A DNA stretch of 64,000 nucleotides, taken from positions 248,001 to 312,000 of the forward strand of contig NZ_SWJE01000003.1 of the NCBI RefSeq assembly GCF_005144415.1, in the 5' to 3' direction. Positions 60,150 through 64,000 of the stretch are shown one piece after another (the stretch's first letter is position 1; every line of letters starts with the position of its first letter). The translations under genes were made by a program, and so were the position numbers. The DNA comes from Trinickia terrae (GTDB taxonomy: Bacteria > Pseudomonadota > Gammaproteobacteria > Burkholderiales > Burkholderiaceae). The notes below the pieces were generated by a model that was not told the origin of the DNA, searched no databases, and saw only the letters and a program-made list of their open reading frames with translations.

Positions 60150-60968
60150 TCAGCCTGCGGCCGATGTGGTGTTGCTGGCCGCGGGCGCCGGGCTCGCGCT
60201 GGGACATGGCACGGGCGCCGGCAGCGTGGCCGCTGTCTCCGACGCGGCGCCGCGTACCGGGCCGCTCGCGGCGAGGGCGCGCACGCCCGCCGCGATCTGC
60301 GCAGACATCCGATCGACGGCGCGCCGGTGTCCTTCGACGAGCGCATCGAAGTCCGGTCCGACCGGTTCGGCGGCGAGCGTGCGGCACGTCAGCACCGCAC
60401 GCGAGCCAACCGCGCGCACGCTCCAGACCGCTTCGAGCACGGCCTGCGAGCCGGGCCACGATTCGAAGCGCTGCACGTTGACGCTGATCCGGTACACCGG
60501 CACGCCGGCGGGATAGGGCGAGCCGAACACGTCGATGGTGTCGAGCCGCTGCGCGAGATCGCCCGACAGTGCGCGGCGGATCTCGTCGCCCGGCAGCGAC
60601 GACCAGCGCTCTTGCTCGAGCACGTCGACGCGCGAGGCGCCCGCCTGCACGACCATCTGGTTGCGCGCGACCTGCGAAGGCACATCGACGGGCGGCACCT
60701 CGATCAACAGGGCGGCGGGGTTGGCTGAACCCGCCGCACCCGCCGCGCCGGCCGGCGCCGCTGCCGCAACGGCTCCGGATACGGCTGCAGGCGCACTGCC
60801 CGCGCCAAGCGTATAGAAACGGCTCGGAGGCGACGAGCACGCCGCGAGCGCTGCCAGCGCCGCCGCGCATGCCGCGGCTCGCAGCGCGGTTTTTGCCGCC
60901 GGTTTGCCCTTCGGCCGCGGTGTCCGGCCGGTGTCTCGCGCGGCGGAGGTGAGCCGGTCGACGATCAT
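60150..60968 (-). CDS. pqiC: PqiC-like ABC-type transport auxiliary lipoprotein
   Basis: A 272-residue lipoprotein: a long basic N-terminus, then a hydrophobic stretch ending in the lipobox LAAC (Cys near residue 44, ACSSPPSRFYTLG). The PqiC/YmbA domain (LLIEVPPVDVPSQVARNQMVV... RVDVLEQERWSSLPGDEIRRALS) is flanked by Ala/Pro-rich linkers. PqiC anchors the PqiB tunnel at the outer membrane. It overlaps pqiB by four bases (ATGA). The real start may be an internal codon nearer the signal peptide. Confidence 0.88.
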   Translation of the reverse strand: MIVDRLTSAARDTGRTPRPKGKPAAKTALRAAACAAALAALAACSSPPSRFYTLGAGSAPAAVSGAVAAAAPAGAAGAAGSANPAALLIEVPPVDVPSQVARNQMVVQAGASRVDVLEQERWSSLPGDEIRRALSGDLAQRLDTIDVFGSPYPAGVPVYRISVNVQRFESWPGSQAVLEAVWSVRAVGSRAVLTCRTLAAEPVGPDFDALVEGHRRAVDRMSAQIAAGVRALAASGPVRGAASETAATLPAPVPCPSASPAPAASNTTSAAG

Positions 60969-62656
60969 GGTTTATCTCCTGGTTTGCCGCGCAACAGCGA
61001 TTCGGGGTGACGCTCCAGATAATCCGACAGCGCATTGAGCGACTGCAGCGTGCGCGTGAGCTCGGTCAGCGCCTGGTGGACGTCCGACTGCAGCGGCGAA
61101 TCCTGCTGCAGCGTCGCCTCGGCGGTGCCGAACGTCTGCTTGGCGGCGGCGAGCGTATCACGCGCCTGCGGTCCGATTTGCGCGACTTGCGTGTCGAGCT
61201 GCTTGAAGAGGTTGTCGGCGTTCTTCAGCGTGCTGTTCAGGTTCGCGCCGATTTGATCGAACGGCACCTGGTCGAGCTTCTTCGCGATGTCCGCCACCTG
61301 CAGCTGCAGCTCGTCGAGCGTGTTCGGCACGGTCGGCAGCTCGAGCGGCGTGCGGTTCACGTCGATCGTCACGGGCTGCGCTTTCGGGAACATGTCGAGC
61401 GCGACGTAGAGCTGGCTCGTCAGCAGGTTGCCGGTGCGCAGCTGCCCGCGCAGGCCGTGCGCGACGAGCTCCTTGAGCAGCTCCTTGCCAGCCACCGTGC
61501 CGCCGCTCTCCACCGATTCGCGGAAACGCTTGCCGAGGCGGTCGGGGTAGAGGTTCATCGTCACCGGCATGGTGAAGTTGCGCGCTTTCGGATCGTAGTC
61601 GATGCCGATGTTGGTCACTTCGCCGAGCACGATGCCGCGGAAATCGACCGTCGCGCCCGGCGAGAGGCCGCGCAGTGACTGGTTGAACTTCATCACGACG
61701 GTGAGCGCCGGGCCGTCGGGCTCGCGCATCGCCGAGGACTCGTCGGCCGACAGCCGGAACACGCTGTTGCCGGGCGCCGGCTCGCCGACCGGCTGCCCCA
61801 GCGGCGACTGGAACGCGAGCCCGCCGACGATGACCGTCGCGAGCGACTGCGTATTGAGCTTGAGCCCGCTCGAATCGAGGCGCAGGTCGACGCCGCTCGC
61901 ATGCCACCAGCGCGAGTTGGCGCCGACGTACTGATCGTACGGCGCGTTGATGAAGACGCCGATGGTCACGCCGGTGCCGTCCTTGTCGAGCGAGAAGCCC
62001 ACCACCTGGCCGACCTGCACGCGCCGGTAGAACACGGGCGAGCCGATGTCGATCGAGCCGAGCGATTCGCCGCGCAGCGTGTATTGATGGCCCTTCTGGT
62101 CGCCCGTCACGGGGGGCGGGGTCTCGAGTCCGGCGAAGTCGGTGCGGCCTTCGGCCGACTTGCCCGCGTCGACGCCGATGTACGCGCCCGAGAGCAGCGT
62201 GTTGAGGCCCGACACGCCGCTCGTGCCGATGCGCGGACGCACGACCCAGAAGCGCGTGTCCTTGACCGCGAAGTCGGACGCTTCCTTCGTGAGCTGCACG
62301 TCGACGAGCACGCGCGAATGGTCTCTCGACAGCGTGATGGTCCGCACCGAGCCGATATCGACGTCCTTGTACTTGACCTTGGTCTTGCCCCCCGGCTCGA
62401 GGCCCTCGGCGCTCGAGAAGCTGATCGTGATGGTCGGCCCGCGGTCGACCACCGACTTGACGACGAGCGCGACGCCGATCAGCGCCGCGATCAGCGGGAT
62501 CAGCCAGACGAGCGACGGCAGCCAGCCGCTCCTCGGCACGTTGATCGGCTCAGGAAGATCGGGCGGCAGGCCCGAGCCGCCGCCCGGGTTGCCTCCCGAT
62601 GCGCCGGATTCAGGCCCGGCATGAGGGTCGCGATTCGGTCCTTGCGGACTATTCAT
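60965..62656 (-). CDS. pqiB: PqiB MCE-domain lipid-transport protein
   Basis: A 563-residue protein. One N-terminal membrane helix (LPSLVWLIPLIAALIGVALVVKSV) precedes three MCE/MlaD domains (begin near residues 75, 190 and 310; for example FSSAEGLEPGGKTKVKYKDVDIG and LSPGATVDFRGIVLGEVTNIG). A C-terminal coiled coil follows that in PqiB forms a needle-like tunnel across the periplasm. It belongs to the Pqi lipid-transport system and overlaps pqiA by eight bases and pqiC by four. Confidence 0.94.
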   Translation of the reverse strand: MNSPQGPNRDPHAGPESGASGGNPGGGSGLPPDLPEPINVPRSGWLPSLVWLIPLIAALIGVALVVKSVVDRGPTITISFSSAEGLEPGGKTKVKYKDVDIGSVRTITLSRDHSRVLVDVQLTKEASDFAVKDTRFWVVRPRIGTSGVSGLNTLLSGAYIGVDAGKSAEGRTDFAGLETPPPVTGDQKGHQYTLRGESLGSIDIGSPVFYRRVQVGQVVGFSLDKDGTGVTIGVFINAPYDQYVGANSRWWHASGVDLRLDSSGLKLNTQSLATVIVGGLAFQSPLGQPVGEPAPGNSVFRLSADESSAMREPDGPALTVVMKFNQSLRGLSPGATVDFRGIVLGEVTNIGIDYDPKARNFTMPVTMNLYPDRLGKRFRESVESGGTVAGKELLKELVAHGLRGQLRTGNLLTSQLYVALDMFPKAQPVTIDVNRTPLELPTVPNTLDELQLQVADIAKKLDQVPFDQIGANLNSTLKNADNLFKQLDTQVAQIGPQARDTLAAAKQTFGTAEATLQQDSPLQSDVHQALTELTRTLQSLNALSDYLERHPESLLRGKPGDKP

Positions 62657-63311
62657 GGTGTTGTCCTGAGTGTTCGACGTTGTCCCAGATGAGCCGCGGG
62701 TCGAATTGCATCGAGGCGGTCATCGTCAGCACGACGACCGAAGCGAACGCGAGCGCCCCCCAGCCGGCCGTGATGACGGCGAGCGAATTGAAGCGCACGA
62801 GCGCGACCGTGAGCGTGATCACGAACACGTCGAGCATCGACCAGCGGCCGATCCGCTCGACGATCCGGTAGAGCTTCGTGCGTTGCAGCGGGCGCCAGGG
62901 CGAGCGCCGCTGGGTGGTGATCGCGAGCAGCGACAGGGTGGCGAGCTTGAGCATCGGCACGAGGATGCTCGCGATGAAGATGACGATCGCGAGCGGCCAG
63001 TCGCCCGAGGTCCAGAAATAGACGACGCCGCTCATGATCGTGTCGTCCTGGCTGCCGACCAGCGACGACGTGTGCATCACCGGCAGCAGGTTCGCCGGGA
63101 TATAGAGCAGCGCCGCCGCGATCAGGAGCGCCCAGGTGCGCGGGATGCTGTCGAGGTTGCGCTGATGGAGCGGCGCGCCGCAGCGCGAGCAATGTTGCGC
63201 CGGCAGGCGCCGGTGCGGCATGGCGCCGGCGGGGCGGGGCGCCCGCTCGTCGACGTTGCCGCAGGAATGGCATGCGATCAGGCCCGCCTGGGCCGCGGTG
63301 ATGTAGGTCAT
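62649..63311 (-). CDS. pqiA: PqiA-domain membrane protein (second half)
   Basis: A 220-residue protein. An N-terminal zinc-ribbon (LIACHSCGN... QHCSRCGAPL) precedes four membrane helices with the PqiA pattern (AALLYIPANLLPVM, MSGVVYFWTSGDWPLAI, ILVPMLKL, MLDVFVITLTVALV). It corresponds to the second PqiA domain of the fused 417-residue E. coli protein. ATG 63311, eight bases after the stop of the first half. Confidence 0.92.
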   Translation of the reverse strand: MTYITAAQAGLIACHSCGNVDERAPRPAGAMPHRRLPAQHCSRCGAPLHQRNLDSIPRTWALLIAAALLYIPANLLPVMHTSSLVGSQDDTIMSGVVYFWTSGDWPLAIVIFIASILVPMLKLATLSLLAITTQRRSPWRPLQRTKLYRIVERIGRWSMLDVFVITLTVALVRFNSLAVITAGWGALAFASVVVLTMTASMQFDPRLIWDNVEHSGQHHE

Positions 63312-63319
63312 CGTCGGGG

Positions 63320-63958
63320 TCAGCCGAGGCCGGGAGCGCTGCGCGCTTTGCGATGGGGGAGGCCGTCGGCGATGTCCCACAGCGTGCGCGGGTCGAACAT
63401 CACGACGACCGCGAACATCAGCGTGAGCGCGCCGAACGCGAACAGCGCGGCCTCGGGAATGACGCGCGCGAGGCTGACCATCTTCACGACCGTGATCAGG
63501 ATGCCGAGCATGAACACTTCGATCATGCCCCAGGGCCGCACGAACTGGATGGCCCGCAGGACCCGGTTGAAGCCCGGCGGCACCAAGCCCGCGCGCACCG
63601 GCACCAGCACGTAGAGCAGTGCGAGCAGCTCGGTCAGCGGGAACAGGATCGTCGAGCAGAACACGAACGCCGCGACGATCTCCATGTCCTGGTTCCATAG
63701 CGCGACGAGCGCGCCGATCAGCGTGGTCTGGGAGGTGATGCCGTTGATTTCGAGCTCGACGATCGGAAACGCCTGCGCGATCAGGAACGTGATCAGCGCG
63801 CCGAGCGTGACCGCGCAGATGCGTTCGAGGTGAATCGAGCTGCTGCGAAAAAGGGTTGCCCCGCAGCGCGGACAGCGCGCACTCGACTTCGCGCTTAGTA
63901 GCGGTTTTCGCAACAGTGCGTCGCATTCATGACAGGCAATCAGGTCGGTTCGATTCAT
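63320..63958 (-). CDS. pqiA: PqiA-domain membrane protein (first half)
   Basis: A 212-residue protein with an N-terminal zinc-ribbon (LIACHECDALLRKP... RCPRCGATLF) and four helices (ITFLIAQAFPIVELEI, ALVALWNQDMEIVAAFVF, LFPLTELLALLYVLVPV, MIEVFMLGILITVVKMV). It matches the first PqiA domain. With the next gene it replaces the single fused PqiA of E. coli. It heads the pqi operon; the promoter would lie beyond 63958, and 63959-64000 holds nothing recognisable. Confidence 0.92.
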   Translation of the reverse strand: MNRTDLIACHECDALLRKPLLSAKSSARCPRCGATLFRSSSIHLERICAVTLGALITFLIAQAFPIVELEINGITSQTTLIGALVALWNQDMEIVAAFVFCSTILFPLTELLALLYVLVPVRAGLVPPGFNRVLRAIQFVRPWGMIEVFMLGILITVVKMVSLARVIPEAALFAFGALTLMFAVVVMFDPRTLWDIADGLPHRKARSAPGLG

Positions 63959-64000
63959 AGGCGCTCATGTTTGCTTGATGGGCCGCGCGGCTTTCGGGCC

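Overview
The window is a GC-rich (roughly two-thirds G+C), densely coded bacterial chromosome segment with the gene content and order of the Burkholderiaceae (Burkholderia, Paraburkholderia, Trinickia and relatives). Diagnostic blocks are fur/bamE/dapB/exbBD/leuS/lptE/holA/proA, pepP-ubiH-dusB-fis-purH-ruvCAB, three-subunit pntAA-pntAB-pntB, and pqiA-pqiA-pqiB-pqiC. Genus and species cannot be fixed from the sequence alone. No tRNA, rRNA, CRISPR array, transposase or prophage was seen; most of the window is core genome.

Layout. 1-10.1 kb: iron regulation (fur), outer-membrane assembly (bamE), lysine/cell-wall synthesis (dapB), a proton-channel pair (exbB/exbD), leuS, lptE, holA, proA and hemJ. 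10.1-11.8 kb: a compact trimeric autotransporter adhesin behind a 330-base upstream region containing several inverted repeats. 11.9-17.7 kb: an Entner-Doudoroff/gluconate cluster: an RpiR/HexR-type repressor, divergent edd-eda, then a GntP-type permease and gntK. Two matching palindromes lie between repressor and edd. 17.8-22.4 kb: a small secreted protein, purB, a HypT-like LysR regulator and gdhA. 22.5-25.7 kb: a glutamate/aspartate ABC importer (gltIJKL) with a terminator-like attenuator after gltI. 25.7-29.8 kb: a class II amidotransferase, pyrC, a DUF3025 gene, the RNase P RNA gene and an OsmC-like protein.

30.0-33.5 kb is the most unusual part. A BvgA-like response regulator is followed by a BvgS-like sensor kinase cut off just after its phospho-accepting histidine. 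The kinase is joined directly to an internal fragment of a fimbrial usher. Beyond the usher fragment, on the other strand, lies what looks like an unannotated small RNA gene. It has a consensus sigma-70 promoter with 17-base spacing, an AT-rich palindrome centred near -50, a hairpin whose loop copies the anti-Shine-Dalgarno tail of 16S rRNA, and a strong terminator. It is the best candidate here for an undescribed regulatory element.

33.8-64 kb: rplM-rpsI, erpA, anmK, tyrS-dtd-gpmB-like, ruvBAC, purH, fis, dusB, ubiH, pepP, a YibF-like glutathione transferase, a membrane-anchored glutamate-synthase-like protein, mnmA-nudJ, pntAA-pntAB-pntB, a WYL regulator with a VOC-family protein, an RlmL-like methyltransferase, a large PF10136-type membrane protein and the pqi operon. 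mnmA carries an in-frame 15-bp tandem repeat and is bracketed by inverted copies of a 62-bp repeat.
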